Source: Lachnospiraceae bacterium (lineage in GTDB: Bacteria; Bacillota; Clostridia; Lachnospirales; Lachnospiraceae). Taken from it: 56,965 bases of DNA. Positions 15,017 to 24,688 of this stretch are shown one piece after another. Positions within the stretch are counted from its first letter, which is position 1, and the number at the start of each line of letters is the position of its first letter. Both the position numbers and the translations under genes were made by a program. Location of the stretch: assembly GCA_910575475.1 (NCBI GenBank), contig CAJTGD010000037.1, positions 1 through 56,965 on the forward strand, written 5' to 3'. A model generated the notes under the pieces. It did not search any database and was not told the DNA's origin. It was given only the letters and a program-made list of their open reading frames with translations.

Positions 15017-17143
15017 ATGAGCAAGGAAAAAATGAGCTACACACAAAACAGGGAATTGTCCTGGCTGCGGTTTAATCAGAGGGTCCTGGAGGAGGCACGG
15101 GATGAGAGCGTGCCGCTTCTGGAGCGGATGAAGTTCGTCTCCATCTTTACCAGCAACCTGGACGAATTTTTTATGATCCGGGTCGGAAACCTCTTAAATA
15201 TGGCGGCCGTGGACAACAAAAAGGTGGATCTGAAATCCGGGATGACGCCGGGGGAGCAGCTCAAGGCGATCTACGGCGCGGTGGCGCCCCTTTACAAGGA
15301 GCGGGATAAGACCTATTCGGAGATCAAGAAGCAGCTTTCCACCTATGGGATCAGCAGTATGGGCTTCAAGGAGCTGGAGCCCCAGGAAAAGAAATTTATC
15401 AAAAAATATTTCAAAGAACAGGTCCTGCCGGTGCTTTCCCCGCAGATCGTGGACGTGAACCATCCGTTCCCCCATCTGCTGAATAAGGAAGTCTACGTTG
15501 TGGCGAATCTCAAGCTGGAAGACCGGACCATGATGGGGATCGTTCCGATTCCCCAGTTTGTGCCCAGGATCGTGTACCTTCCGGGACATGACGTGCGCTA
15601 CATCCGTATCGAAAAGGTGATCCTGGAATATATGGAGCTGATCTTCGGCCAGTACCAGGTGTCTGATAAAAATTATATCTGCGTCACAAGAAATGCCGAC
15701 ATCTCTCCGGACGATGATTCCTATGCGGACAATGACGACTTCCGTTTCGTGATGCAAAAAGCCCTGCACAAGAGGAGAAGGATGGCAGTGGTCCGTCTGG
15801 AGGTGGCAAGCCCCCTTGGAAAAGAGATGGAGAAGTTTTTCTGTGAGAAATTCAACATCACCCAGGAGTGCATTTTCCGGACCAAGATGCCCATGACGCT
15901 GGATTTCGTGTTCTCTGTGATCGAGAAGGTGCCGGATTCCATGAAACGCTCCCTGACGGATGAGACCTTTGTTCCCCAGCCGTCAGCATCGGTGGCGGAG
16001 GGCAGCGTGATGGCCCAGGTGAAGCGCCGGGACATCCTGCTTTCCTACCCCTATGAGAGCATGGAGCCGTTCCTGCAGCTGATCCGTGAAGCGTCGGTGG
16101 ATCCCGATGTCATGACCATCAAGATCACCATTTACCGGCTGGCAAAGAAGACCAGGCTGGTGGAATATCTGTGCGCCGCCGCGGAAAACGGCAAGGAGGT
16201 CACAGCCCTGATCGAGCTGCGGGCACGGTTTGACGAGCAGAACAACATCGACTGGGCGGAGCGCATGGAAGAGGCGGGCTGCCGTGTGATCTACGGCTTC
16301 GAGGGGTACAAGGTGCACTCCAAGATCTGCCTGATCACCTACCGCAGCCGCAACGAGATCCGCTATATCACCCAGATCGGGACCGGCAATTACAACGAAA
16401 AGACGGCGAAAATGTATACCGACTTTTCTCTCATGACAGCCAACCAGGCCATCGGGGAGGACGCGGCGGTCTTTTTCAAAAATATGGCCATCAGCAACCT
16501 CCACGGCGCATACCAGCATCTGATCGTGTCCCCCACCAGCTTAAAGCAGAAGGTGCTGATGCTGATCGATGAGGAGATCAAGAAAGGAACCTCGGGAAGA
16601 GTCCTGATGAAAATGAATTCCGTTACGGACATTGATTTTATCCGGAAGGTGGCGGAGGCATCCAGGGCCGGCGTGAAGATCGACCTGATCGTGCGGGGGA
16701 TCTGCTGCGTGCTGCCGGGCATTCCGGGAGAAACGGAGAACCTCACCGTGACCAGCATCGTAGGCCGCTACCTGGAGCACCCCAGGGTATTTGTCTTTGG
16801 ATCCGGGGATGAGAAGAAGGTGTACATCGGCTCTGCGGACATGATGACCCGGAACACGGAAAAGCGTGTGGAGGTGGCCTGCCCGATCTATGACCCGGCC
16901 ATCAAAAAACAGCTTGTGCGGTATCTGGCGATCATGCTTGCGGACAATGTAAAAGCAAGGGTCATGACCAGCGACGGAACGTATCAGAAAAAGAAGGGCG
17001 GGGAGCGGAAGATCTGCGCCCAGGAGATCTTCATGAAGGAAGCGCTCCATGCGAAACGGCCGGAACGGATCGAGGAAAAGAAGTCCCTTTTGTCCAGGCT
17101 GCGTGACGCGGTGCCCGTTGTTCAGATCAAAAGGAGAAAATAA
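15017..17143 (+). CDS. ppk: Polyphosphate kinase 1
   Basis: The enzyme reversibly transfers the gamma phosphate of ATP onto polyphosphate chains. At 708 residues it has the full four-domain PPK1 layout: the N domain with QNRELSWLRFNQRVLEEA, a head domain, and two phospholipase D-like C domains. The autophosphorylated histidine lies in GYKVHSKICLI near residue 435, and the second conserved region is YIGSADMMTRN near residue 610. The start has an AGGAGG ribosome site. galM follows 29 bases later, so the two may share a transcript. Confidence 0.97.
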   Translation: MSKEKMSYTQNRELSWLRFNQRVLEEARDESVPLLERMKFVSIFTSNLDEFFMIRVGNLLNMAAVDNKKVDLKSGMTPGEQLKAIYGAVAPLYKERDKTYSEIKKQLSTYGISSMGFKELEPQEKKFIKKYFKEQVLPVLSPQIVDVNHPFPHLLNKEVYVVANLKLEDRTMMGIVPIPQFVPRIVYLPGHDVRYIRIEKVILEYMELIFGQYQVSDKNYICVTRNADISPDDDSYADNDDFRFVMQKALHKRRRMAVVRLEVASPLGKEMEKFFCEKFNITQECIFRTKMPMTLDFVFSVIEKVPDSMKRSLTDETFVPQPSASVAEGSVMAQVKRRDILLSYPYESMEPFLQLIREASVDPDVMTIKITIYRLAKKTRLVEYLCAAAENGKEVTALIELRARFDEQNNIDWAERMEEAGCRVIYGFEGYKVHSKICLITYRSRNEIRYITQIGTGNYNEKTAKMYTDFSLMTANQAIGEDAAVFFKNMAISNLHGAYQHLIVSPTSLKQKVLMLIDEEIKKGTSGRVLMKMNSVTDIDFIRKVAEASRAGVKIDLIVRGICCVLPGIPGETENLTVTSIVGRYLEHPRVFVFGSGDEKKVYIGSADMMTRNTEKRVEVACPIYDPAIKKQLVRYLAIMLADNVKARVMTSDGTYQKKKGGERKICAQEIFMKEALHAKRPERIEEKKSLLSRLRDAVPVVQIKRRK

Positions 17144-17172
17144 CAGATAAAAGAAGTATCGGAGGAAAACAG

Positions 17173-18222
17173 ATGAGACCAATCAAGATCAGTACATTTG
17201 GAACAGTAAAGGACGGGAAGGAAGCAAAGCTGTACACTCTGACGAATGATGCCGGGATGTCAGCGGAATTTACGGATTACGGCGCTTCGCTGGTGCGGCT
17301 GTTTGTGCCGGATCGGGAAGGTCGGCTTCGGGACGTGGTATTGGGTTATGAAAACGCAGCCGGATATGAGGCAGGCACAGAATCCATCGGCGCGCCGGTG
17401 GGACGCAACGCGAATCGGATCGGAGGGGCTTCCTTTGAACTGAACGGCGTGACCGTTTCCCTGACAGCCAATCAGAACAGCAACAATCTGCACAGCGGAC
17501 CGGACGTCTATAACAAGCGTTTCTGGGAAGCGGCGGAGATCGCGGACGATCATTTGACCTTCCTGCTGCACAGTCCGGACGGGGACCAGGGATTTCCCGG
17601 GGCGCTGGATATGAAGATCACCTGCACCCTGACAGAGAAGAATGAGCTCCAGTTTACATACGACGCGGTTCCGGATGCGGATACGGTCATCAACATGACA
17701 AACCACAGCTATTTTAACCTCAACGGACATGACAGCGGAAACATCCTTTCTCATGAGGTGACCCTGGATGCGGATGCATTTACCCTGACAGACGCGTATT
17801 CCATCCCTACGGGAGAGTTCATGGACGTGGCAGGCACGCCCATGGATTTTAGGAACGGGCGTGTGATCGGCGACGAGATCGACTCTGACTTTGAAGCAAT
17901 CCGTCTGGGAAGGGGCTATGACCACAACTGGGTATTGAAAAATGGCGGAAAGTTTGGTAAAGTAGCGGAGGCGGCCGCACATGAAAGCGGTATCGTCATG
18001 GACGTGTATACAGACCTGCCAGGCATTCAGGTGTATACAAGCAATTTCCTGGATCAGGAAACCGGAAAAGACGGGGCGGTGTATCCGTACCGTGCTGCGG
18101 TCTGCTTTGAGACCCAGTATTTTCCGGACGCTGTCCATCATGAGAATTTTCCAAGCTCTGTCTGCAGGGCGGGGCAGGCTTATCACACGGTGACGGCGTA
18201 CCGTTTCCGCAGGGAAGGATGA
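17173..18222 (+). CDS. galM: Aldose 1-epimerase (galactose mutarotase)
   Basis: The 349-residue protein interconverts alpha and beta anomers of galactose and glucose for the Leloir pathway. Family residues are seen in order: GRNANRI with the substrate arginine, NNLHSG, TNHSYFNLNGH with a catalytic histidine near residue 178, GYDHNW, and the C-terminal FETQYFPDAVH that carries the catalytic glutamate. No signal peptide is present. No other galactose genes are nearby, so it is probably a housekeeping copy. The ATG follows CGGAGG. Confidence 0.94.
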   Translation: MRPIKISTFGTVKDGKEAKLYTLTNDAGMSAEFTDYGASLVRLFVPDREGRLRDVVLGYENAAGYEAGTESIGAPVGRNANRIGGASFELNGVTVSLTANQNSNNLHSGPDVYNKRFWEAAEIADDHLTFLLHSPDGDQGFPGALDMKITCTLTEKNELQFTYDAVPDADTVINMTNHSYFNLNGHDSGNILSHEVTLDADAFTLTDAYSIPTGEFMDVAGTPMDFRNGRVIGDEIDSDFEAIRLGRGYDHNWVLKNGGKFGKVAEAAAHESGIVMDVYTDLPGIQVYTSNFLDQETGKDGAVYPYRAAVCFETQYFPDAVHHENFPSSVCRAGQAYHTVTAYRFRREG

Positions 18223-18346
18223 TCCCCGGGAATCGGCGCAGTCCGGAGATTCCGGTGTTCCATGCGGCTGGCGTAATACTTACGGCGGATTTCATCGGCG
18301 TGAATAGATCAGAATTGATTATAAAAGGAACGGGTAGTATAAATCT

Positions 18347-20356
18347 ATGGGGAAAGCAGTATATATAGCAGAGAAACCAAGCGTTGCGCAGGAATTTGCC
18401 AAGGCTTTAAAATTGAACGTACGGCGCGGTGACGGCTATCTGGAGGCGGAGAACGCCATCGTGACATGGTGCGTCGGGCATCTGGTGACGATGAGCTATC
18501 CGGACAAATATGACCCTGCATTGAAAAGGTGGAGTCTGGATACTCTGCCTTTTCTGCCGGAGGAGTTCCGGTATGAGGTGATCCCGGCTGTGGAAAAGCA
18601 GTTTCGGACCGTCAGCGGGATTTTGAACCGGGAGGATGTGGAGCGCATCTATGTGTGCACTGACTCCGGACGGGAAGGGGAATACATCTATCGGCTGGTG
18701 GAGCAGGAAGCCCATGTGCAGGGAAAGGAGCGCAGGCGGGTATGGATTGATTCCCAGACCGAGGAGGAGATCCTGCGGGGGATCCGGGAGGCAAAGGAGC
18801 TGTCGGAATACGACAACTTAAGCGCCTCCGCCTACCTGCGCGCAAAAGAGGATTATCTGATGGGGATTAACTTTTCCCGTCTGCTGACCCTAAAATACGG
18901 GGACAGCGTTTCCAATTATCTCCGAGCGAAGGACCGGCCGGCGATTTCCGTGGGCCGGGTGATGACCTGTGTGCTGGGGATGGTGGTGCGCAGGGAGCGG
19001 GAGATCCGGGATTTTGTGAAAACGCCCTTCTACCGTGTACTGAGTACGATCCGGGTCAGCGGCCAGACCTTTGAAGGGGAATGGAAGGCCGTCCAGGGCT
19101 CCCGGTGGTTTGAGTCCTTTGACCTGTATAAGGAAAATGGATTCAAGACCCGGGAAAAGGCGGAGGAGCTGATCGCATACCTGACGGACGCTCAGCCGGT
19201 TGCCTGCCAGGTGGATTCCATCGAAAAGAAAAAGGAGAAGAAGAATCCGCCTCTCCTCTACAATCTGGCGGAGCTGCAGAATGACTGCTCCAAGCGGTTT
19301 AAGATCAGTCCCGATGAGACGCTGCGGATCGTGCAGGAGCTGTATGAGAAAAAGCTGGTCACCTATCCCCGTACCGATGCCCGTGTGCTGTCCACGGCGG
19401 CGGCAAAGGAGATCAGCCGCAATCTGAACGGGCTTTCCAAATACCAGATGGCAACGCCCTATCTACAGGATATCCTGCAGTTCGGAAGCCATAAGAACCT
19501 GGCAAAGACCCGGTATGTGAATGACAAGCAGATCACGGATCATTATGCCATCGTACCCACCGGGCAGGGACTGCAGAGCCTGGGCTCTGTCTCGGACATG
19601 TCCCGGAAGATCTACGACTGCATCGTACGCCGTTTCCTGAGCATTTTCTATCCGCCGGCAGTGTATCAGAAGGTATCCATCGTAACAAAGATCAAAGAGG
19701 AACGCTTTTTTTCCAGCTTCAAGGTACTGGCGGAGGATGGCTATCTCAAAGTGTCAGGCATTCCCCAGGCGAAAAAAACGGCAAAAGAGGACGTGGGAGC
19801 AGAGGGAGACGTGGGCGAGAAGCAGAACGTGGACCGGGATCTGTTCCAGGCGGTTCAGGGGATCCGGAAGGGGGCCGTGCTCCCGGTAGAACGGCTGGAG
19901 ATCAGAGAGGGGGAGACGACACCGCCGAAGCGGTATAACTCCGGCTCCATGATCCTGGCCATGGAGAACGCGGGACAGCTCATTGAGGATGAAGAGCTCC
20001 GGGCCCAGATCAAGGGCAGCGGGATCGGGACCAGCGCCACCCGGGCGGAGATCTTGAAAAAGCTGATGAATATTCAGTATCTGGCGTTAAATAAAAAGAC
20101 CCAGATCATTACCCCCACTCTGCAGGGAGAGATGATCTATGATGTGGTGGATCATTCCATCCGGCCTCTCTTGAACCCGGAGCTGACGGCAAGCTGGGAA
20201 AAGGGGCTGTCCTATGTGGCGGAGGGAGAGATCACGCCGGAGGAATACATGCAGAAGCTGAGCCAGTTTATCGTCAGAAGAACGGATGCGGTGAAGAACC
20301 TCCGCAACCAGTTCCAGCTCAGGGCCTGCTATGACCAGGCATCGCAATTTTACTAA
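18347..20356 (+). CDS. topB: DNA topoisomerase III
   Basis: This type IA topoisomerase relaxes and decatenates DNA through a 5'-phosphotyrosine bond. The Toprim domain is N-terminal (VYIAEKPSVAQEFA, then CTDSGREGEYIYR), and the catalytic tyrosine lies in KLVTYPRTDAR near residue 341. The 669-residue length without zinc fingers is normal for TopB. The last codons are unusual: the stop codon is supplied by a palindromic element inserted at 20353-20546. Without it the frame would run three codons further and stop within the ribosome site of the next gene. The C-terminus is thus slightly shortened, presumably without harm. Confidence 0.95.
   Translation: MGKAVYIAEKPSVAQEFAKALKLNVRRGDGYLEAENAIVTWCVGHLVTMSYPDKYDPALKRWSLDTLPFLPEEFRYEVIPAVEKQFRTVSGILNREDVERIYVCTDSGREGEYIYRLVEQEAHVQGKERRRVWIDSQTEEEILRGIREAKELSEYDNLSASAYLRAKEDYLMGINFSRLLTLKYGDSVSNYLRAKDRPAISVGRVMTCVLGMVVRREREIRDFVKTPFYRVLSTIRVSGQTFEGEWKAVQGSRWFESFDLYKENGFKTREKAEELIAYLTDAQPVACQVDSIEKKKEKKNPPLLYNLAELQNDCSKRFKISPDETLRIVQELYEKKLVTYPRTDARVLSTAAAKEISRNLNGLSKYQMATPYLQDILQFGSHKNLAKTRYVNDKQITDHYAIVPTGQGLQSLGSVSDMSRKIYDCIVRRFLSIFYPPAVYQKVSIVTKIKEERFFSSFKVLAEDGYLKVSGIPQAKKTAKEDVGAEGDVGEKQNVDRDLFQAVQGIRKGAVLPVERLEIREGETTPPKRYNSGSMILAMENAGQLIEDEELRAQIKGSGIGTSATRAEILKKLMNIQYLALNKKTQIITPTLQGEMIYDVVDHSIRPLLNPELTASWEKGLSYVAEGEITPEEYMQKLSQFIVRRTDAVKNLRNQFQLRACYDQASQFY
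20344..20352 (+). repeat. Left target-site duplication of the topB element
   Basis: GCAATTTTA at 20344-20352 is repeated at 20547-20555, directly flanking the palindromic element. Such a 9-base direct repeat is expected from transposition. Confidence 0.6.
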
Positions 20357-20546
20357 CCTGTACGGTTGCAATCCGAACTATCAGTTTTATGCAATTTATT
20401 GCAATAAAACTGATAGTTCGGATTAGCAACCTACGCATGAATGAGCAAAATGCGGCTGCATCAGCAGACGCGAGAGTGCAATAGCACGGATTTTGCGAAT
20501 GAATGCGCAGGTTGGATGATCTTTAGATCATCCAACCGTACAGGTG
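20353..20546. mobile_element. MITE-like palindromic element at the end of topB
   Basis: About 194 bases are bounded by the inverted repeats ACCTGTACGGTTG (20356-20368) and CAACCGTACAGGT (20533-20545) and by 9-base direct repeats. Inside are a hairpin of about 30 bp (20364-20431), a second imperfect inverted pair (about 20427-20455 with 20486-20515) and a 13-bp hairpin (GGTTGGATGATCT with AGATCATCCAACC, ending at 20537). It encodes no protein, so it would need a transposase from elsewhere. It separates topB from the next gene. Confidence 0.75.
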
Positions 20547-20555
20547 GCAATTTTA
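20547..20555 (+). repeat. Right target-site duplication of the topB element
   Basis: Second copy of GCAATTTTA, matching 20344-20352. Confidence 0.6.
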
Positions 20556-20578
20556 TAAACAATCATAAGGAGATCACT

Positions 20579-21250
20579 ATGAAAGCATTAACCGTACAGG
20601 AACTTTACACTTTAGAGGAAACCATTGCGGCAACCCTGTTTGACGGGGTCACCTATCCGTGGGAGGTGCTCCCCAGGATCAGCGCGTTTATCCTGGAGCT
20701 TGGAGCCACGCTTTCACCGGAAGAGTATGAGAGACGGGGAGAAAATATCTGGATTGCCAGGTCGGCGAAGGTGGCGCCCACCGCATTTATCAACGGTCCG
20801 GCCATTATCGGAAAGGATGCGGAGGTCCGCCACTGCGCGTTTATTCGGGGAAATGCCATTGTGGGAGAAGGCGCGGTAGTAGGAAATTCTACGGAGCTGA
20901 AAAATGTGATTCTGTTCAATAAGGTGCAGGTTCCCCATTATAATTATGTGGGCGATTCCATTTTGGGCTATAAGGCTCATATGGGCGCAGGCTCCATTAC
21001 CTCCAATGTAAAGTCGGATAAGAAGCTGGTGGTGGTGAAGGCTTTGGATGAAAGGATTGAGACCGGGATGAAAAAGTTCGGCGCCATGCTGGGAGACGAG
21101 GTGGAGGTAGGCTGCGGCAGCGTCCTCAATCCGGGAACCGTTATCGGGGCGCATACGAATATCTACCCGCTGTCCTCGGTCCGGGGATTTGTTCCCGGCG
21201 GCAGCATCTACAAGAAGCAGGGAGAGATTGTGGAAAAAGCAGAGGACTGA
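20579..21250 (+). CDS. Left-handed beta-helix acyltransferase-like protein
   Basis: The 223-residue protein contains hexapeptide repeats that fold as a left-handed beta-helix (about residues 65-200, for example NGPAIIGKDAEVRHCAFIRG and GCGSVLNPGTVIGAHTNIYP). It resembles the C-terminal half of GlmU-type and related acetyltransferases, but no nucleotidyltransferase domain is attached. The ATG at 20579 follows TAAGGAGATCACT. The frame extends upstream only through the inserted element. Before that insertion the topB stop would have overlapped this ribosome site, so the gene was probably translationally linked to topB. Substrate is unknown. Confidence 0.8.
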   Translation: MKALTVQELYTLEETIAATLFDGVTYPWEVLPRISAFILELGATLSPEEYERRGENIWIARSAKVAPTAFINGPAIIGKDAEVRHCAFIRGNAIVGEGAVVGNSTELKNVILFNKVQVPHYNYVGDSILGYKAHMGAGSITSNVKSDKKLVVVKALDERIETGMKKFGAMLGDEVEVGCGSVLNPGTVIGAHTNIYPLSSVRGFVPGGSIYKKQGEIVEKAED

Positions 21251-21368
21251 TGGCTGCTGACCCAGAGGAGGCAGACAGGGCGGCAGGACCTCTCGAAGAG
21301 CGGTTTGTGTGAGAGCAGTGGTCGTTTGAAAGAAGGCAGTTTATATAGAAAATACGGAGGGCAGAACA

Positions 21369-22283
21369 TTGGGAGAGATACAAAGTATTGGATTTATCGG
21401 CGTGGGGATCATGGGAAAATCCATGGTGCGCAATTTGATGAAGGCAGGCTTTGACCTGCACATCTATGCAAGGACCAGATCCAAAGTGGAGGATGTGATC
21501 GGCGAGGGCGCGGTGTTTCACGAAAGCATTGCGGACTGTGTAAAAGACCGGGACGCAGTGATCACCATCGTGGGATTTCCGCAGGACGTGGAAGAGGTTT
21601 ATTTTGATGAGGGAAATATCCTGGACCATGTAAAAGAGGGAGCTTATCTGATCGACATGACGACCACCAGCCCCCAGCTTGCGGAAAAGATCTATCAGGA
21701 GGGCGGCAAAAAGGGCTGCCATGTTCTGGACGCGCCGGTGACCGGGGGAGATACCGGGGCGAAAGCAGGAACCCTCTCCATTCTGGTGGGCGGTGATCAG
21801 GCGGACTTTGAAGCCTGCATGCCTCTTTTTGAGGCCATGGGGACCAACATCAACTATCAGGGAAAGGCGGGCTGCGGACAGCACTGCAAGCTGGCCAATC
21901 AGATCATGATCGCCGGAGCGCTCTCAGGCGTATGCGAGGCCATTGCCTATGCCAGGGAAAAAGGACTGGATCCGGACACGCTGCTGCGATCGGTATCCGC
22001 AGGCGCGGCGGGCAGCAGACAGTTGGACAGCCTGGGACCCAAGATCGTGAAGGAGGACTTTGCGCCGGGATTTTTTATGAAGCATTTTATCAAAGACATG
22101 CGGCTGGCCCTGATCGAGGCAAATATGAGCGGACTTTCACTTGACGTTTTAAGCACCGTGCTTGCAGGCTGTGAGGAATTGGAAGCGGAAGGCATGGGCG
22201 ATCTGGGAACTCAGGCGCTGATCCGGTATTACGATCCTATTGAAATCGAAGATGAGGAGTCGGAAAATGAGGAAGAACTGTGA
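21369..22283 (+). CDS. NAD(P)-dependent beta-hydroxyacid dehydrogenase (3-hydroxyisobutyrate dehydrogenase family)
   Basis: This 304-residue oxidoreductase has an N-terminal Rossmann domain with GVGIMGKSM (about 11-19), the substrate loop DAPVTGGDTGAKAGTLSILVGG (about 119) given here by its key residues Gly-Gly and Ala-Gly-Thr, and the catalytic lysine in CKLANQ (about 177). These mark the family of 3-hydroxyisobutyrate, tartronate semialdehyde and 2-(hydroxymethyl)glutarate dehydrogenases. The exact substrate cannot be chosen. A TTG start is used: it has GGAGGG seven bases upstream, and no better codon is near. An acidic tail (EIEDEESENEEEL) is unusual for the family. Confidence 0.85.
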   Translation: MGEIQSIGFIGVGIMGKSMVRNLMKAGFDLHIYARTRSKVEDVIGEGAVFHESIADCVKDRDAVITIVGFPQDVEEVYFDEGNILDHVKEGAYLIDMTTTSPQLAEKIYQEGGKKGCHVLDAPVTGGDTGAKAGTLSILVGGDQADFEACMPLFEAMGTNINYQGKAGCGQHCKLANQIMIAGALSGVCEAIAYAREKGLDPDTLLRSVSAGAAGSRQLDSLGPKIVKEDFAPGFFMKHFIKDMRLALIEANMSGLSLDVLSTVLAGCEELEAEGMGDLGTQALIRYYDPIEIEDEESENEEEL

Positions 22284-22386
22284 AATTCAGGTGGGCCGAC
22301 AGGCATGACTGTCCCCGCAGGGAGGGATATTTCCTCTGTGTACAGCGGGAAATTGCGGCAGATAGATAAAGAAGGCGGAAGAAATC

Positions 22387-23085
22387 ATGTTAGAGATTCA
22401 GGAATTGAGTAAATCATACGGAAAGCATCTGGCTGTGGATAAGGTCAGCTTTTTCGTGCCGGACGGCCAGGTGGGGATCCTGCTTGGCCCCAACGGCGCC
22501 GGAAAATCCACGATCATCAAAAGTATTGCAGGGCTCCTGCGGTATCAGGGCAGGATCGGGATCCAGGGAATGTCTTCCAGGTCATTGGAGGCGAAGAAGA
22601 TCTTCGGATATGTGCCGGAGATCCCGGCCATGTTTGACGCCCTGACGGTCCGGGAGCATGTGGAATATATCCGGAAGGCATATTCCAGTACCATTACGGA
22701 CGAAGAGGTACAGACATTATTTGAGCGCTTTGAACTGGCCGACAAGCAGGATAAGCTGGGGAATGAACTGTCTAAGGGAATGATGCAGAAGGTCAGCATC
22801 TGCTGCGCCCTGGCCATCAAGCCCCGGGTGATCCTGCTGGACGAGCCCATGGTGGGGCTGGATCCCCAGGCAATCAAGGAACTGAAAAAGGTAGTGCTGG
22901 AGCTGCGGGACCAGGGAGTGACCGTGCTGATCAGCACCCATATGCTGGAGATGGTGGAGGAGCTGTGGGACGTCATGTTCGTGATGGATCAGAGCCATAT
23001 CATCGGTTCCTATCGAAAAGAGGACGTCGGGGAAAAGGATCTGGACGACCTGTTCTTTGAGATGACGGGCGGTGAGAAGCGATGA
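22387..23085 (+). CDS. ABC transporter ATP-binding protein
   Basis: This 232-residue ATPase drives the membrane protein encoded next. Walker A is GPNGAGKST (about 37-45), the signature is LSKGMMQKV (about 135), Walker B is RVILLDEPMVGLDP (about 152) and the H-loop is ISTHMLEM. The signature LSKGM is common in the ABC-2/CcmA-like exporter ATPases. It overlaps the permease gene by four bases (ATGA), so translation is coupled. Confidence 0.92.
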   Translation: MLEIQELSKSYGKHLAVDKVSFFVPDGQVGILLGPNGAGKSTIIKSIAGLLRYQGRIGIQGMSSRSLEAKKIFGYVPEIPAMFDALTVREHVEYIRKAYSSTITDEEVQTLFERFELADKQDKLGNELSKGMMQKVSICCALAIKPRVILLDEPMVGLDPQAIKELKKVVLELRDQGVTVLISTHMLEMVEELWDVMFVMDQSHIIGSYRKEDVGEKDLDDLFFEMTGGEKR

Positions 23086-24659
23086 GGGCATTGTTATATC
23101 TGACCTGGCGGTCTTTTGTCAATAACGTAAAGCGGGCGCTGAAAAAACCGATTACTTTAATCCTCATCATTTTACTCGGGGTTTACGCGGTCTATGTCCT
23201 GTTTATGGTGGGAAAGCTGGTGACGGAGCTGCGGTTTGATTCCGCGGACGGCCTGATCGCTCTGGTCTCCGTGTGGACGATCTACATTTTCCTGTCAGAT
23301 TTTCTCGCTTATTCATCCAGAAAAGGAGTCATATTTCGGCAGGCGCATCCGCATTTTGTGTTTCCGGCCCCGATCAGCCCAAAGCTGATCCTGATCCACA
23401 GCGCCTGGATGAACTATCTGACCTCAGTGGTCGTCAGTCTGCTGTTCGTGCTGGCCGGGGTGACCGTATTCAGTGTGGAGCCCTGGAGAATGGCGCTGTT
23501 CTTCATTGTGGGGTGCATCCTGGAGCTTTTGCTGGAAGTCAGCGTGATGGTATTCATGTATACAAATGAAACGCTGCCGGAACGGTTCATGAAAGGACTG
23601 AGTCTGGGGATCAAAATCTTTCTCGGAGCAATGACTTTGTTTCTTGTTCTGTATTTCCGCCGGGAGGGCTTCAGCCTGGCGACGGTTTCCGCCTTCTTTG
23701 ACTGGCCGGGACTGCAGATGATCCCCGTAGTAGGCTGGAATATTGCGGCTTACCGGCTGATCCTGACAGGCCCCACGAACCTGAATATGGTCTGTACGGC
23801 CCTGTATGCCTGTACGGTGGCAGCCGCGTTTCTGACGGCAAAGCATATGCGCTGCGAAGGAGCCTATTATGAAGACGCGGCGAAATTTGCGGATGATTAC
23901 GCGGAGATGAAGCGGAAGCAAAACAGCGGTGAGATGGTCACCGGCATCGGGGAGAAGAAACGGAAGTTCCGCCGGATCTCGGGGGATTACCGGGCAAGCG
24001 GAGCGAAGGCGGTCTTTTACCGGCAGCTTCTGGAATACAAAAAGGAACGGTGGTTTATTTTTACCAAGGCTACTGTCATCAACCTGGTAGCCTCCGCGGT
24101 CATGGCGTTCGCCCTCAGGCAGAACGTTGGGCGGACAGAGGTTCCCCAGCTTTTTCTGCTGGGAATGACGGCTTACATGACACTGGTATTTTCGGGAATC
24201 ACGGGAAAATGGGAAACGGAGCTGAAAAGTCCCTATCTGTTCCTGATACCGGATACGCCTTTTAAAAAGCTCTGGTACGCGACACTGATGGAGCATGTAA
24301 AAGCATTTGTGGACGGGATCGTGCTCTGCGTCCCCATGGGGGCGGTGTGGGGCGTATCTCCGGGGCTGATCCTGATGACGATCCTGATCTATACGGTGCT
24401 GCAGGCAAATAAGATGTATACCAGGGTGGTTGCCCAGTGCCTGGTCGGGGATTTCCTGGGAAAGACCGGACAGGATATCATCCGGATGCTCCTCCAGATG
24501 TTTATCATCGGGATCGGGGGGATGGCTGCGGCTGCGGCGGGGATATTGATCCATGTCAATTTGGTCTTCCCAATCATCCTGTTTTATAGTATCATAGTAA
24601 CTGCAGTGATGGGGGCGCTGGCGTCTGTCCGGTTTGATACCATGGAGCAGATGAACTGA
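23082..24659 (+). CDS. ABC exporter membrane protein
   Basis: The protein has 525 residues and about 12 hydrophobic segments in two groups, separated by a cytoplasmic region rich in Lys and Glu (about residues 270-310). It resembles the family of putative ABC exporters with an N-terminal LYLTWRSFVNNVKRALKKP segment, and not the sugar or amino acid importers. No substrate-binding protein is encoded nearby, which supports export. The cargo is unknown. It starts inside the last codons of the ATPase gene. Confidence 0.8.
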   Translation: MRALLYLTWRSFVNNVKRALKKPITLILIILLGVYAVYVLFMVGKLVTELRFDSADGLIALVSVWTIYIFLSDFLAYSSRKGVIFRQAHPHFVFPAPISPKLILIHSAWMNYLTSVVVSLLFVLAGVTVFSVEPWRMALFFIVGCILELLLEVSVMVFMYTNETLPERFMKGLSLGIKIFLGAMTLFLVLYFRREGFSLATVSAFFDWPGLQMIPVVGWNIAAYRLILTGPTNLNMVCTALYACTVAAAFLTAKHMRCEGAYYEDAAKFADDYAEMKRKQNSGEMVTGIGEKKRKFRRISGDYRASGAKAVFYRQLLEYKKERWFIFTKATVINLVASAVMAFALRQNVGRTEVPQLFLLGMTAYMTLVFSGITGKWETELKSPYLFLIPDTPFKKLWYATLMEHVKAFVDGIVLCVPMGAVWGVSPGLILMTILIYTVLQANKMYTRVVAQCLVGDFLGKTGQDIIRMLLQMFIIGIGGMAAAAAGILIHVNLVFPIILFYSIIVTAVMGALASVRFDTMEQMN

Positions 24660-24688
24660 CAGTGGTTACATAAAAGGAGGTATTCAAA

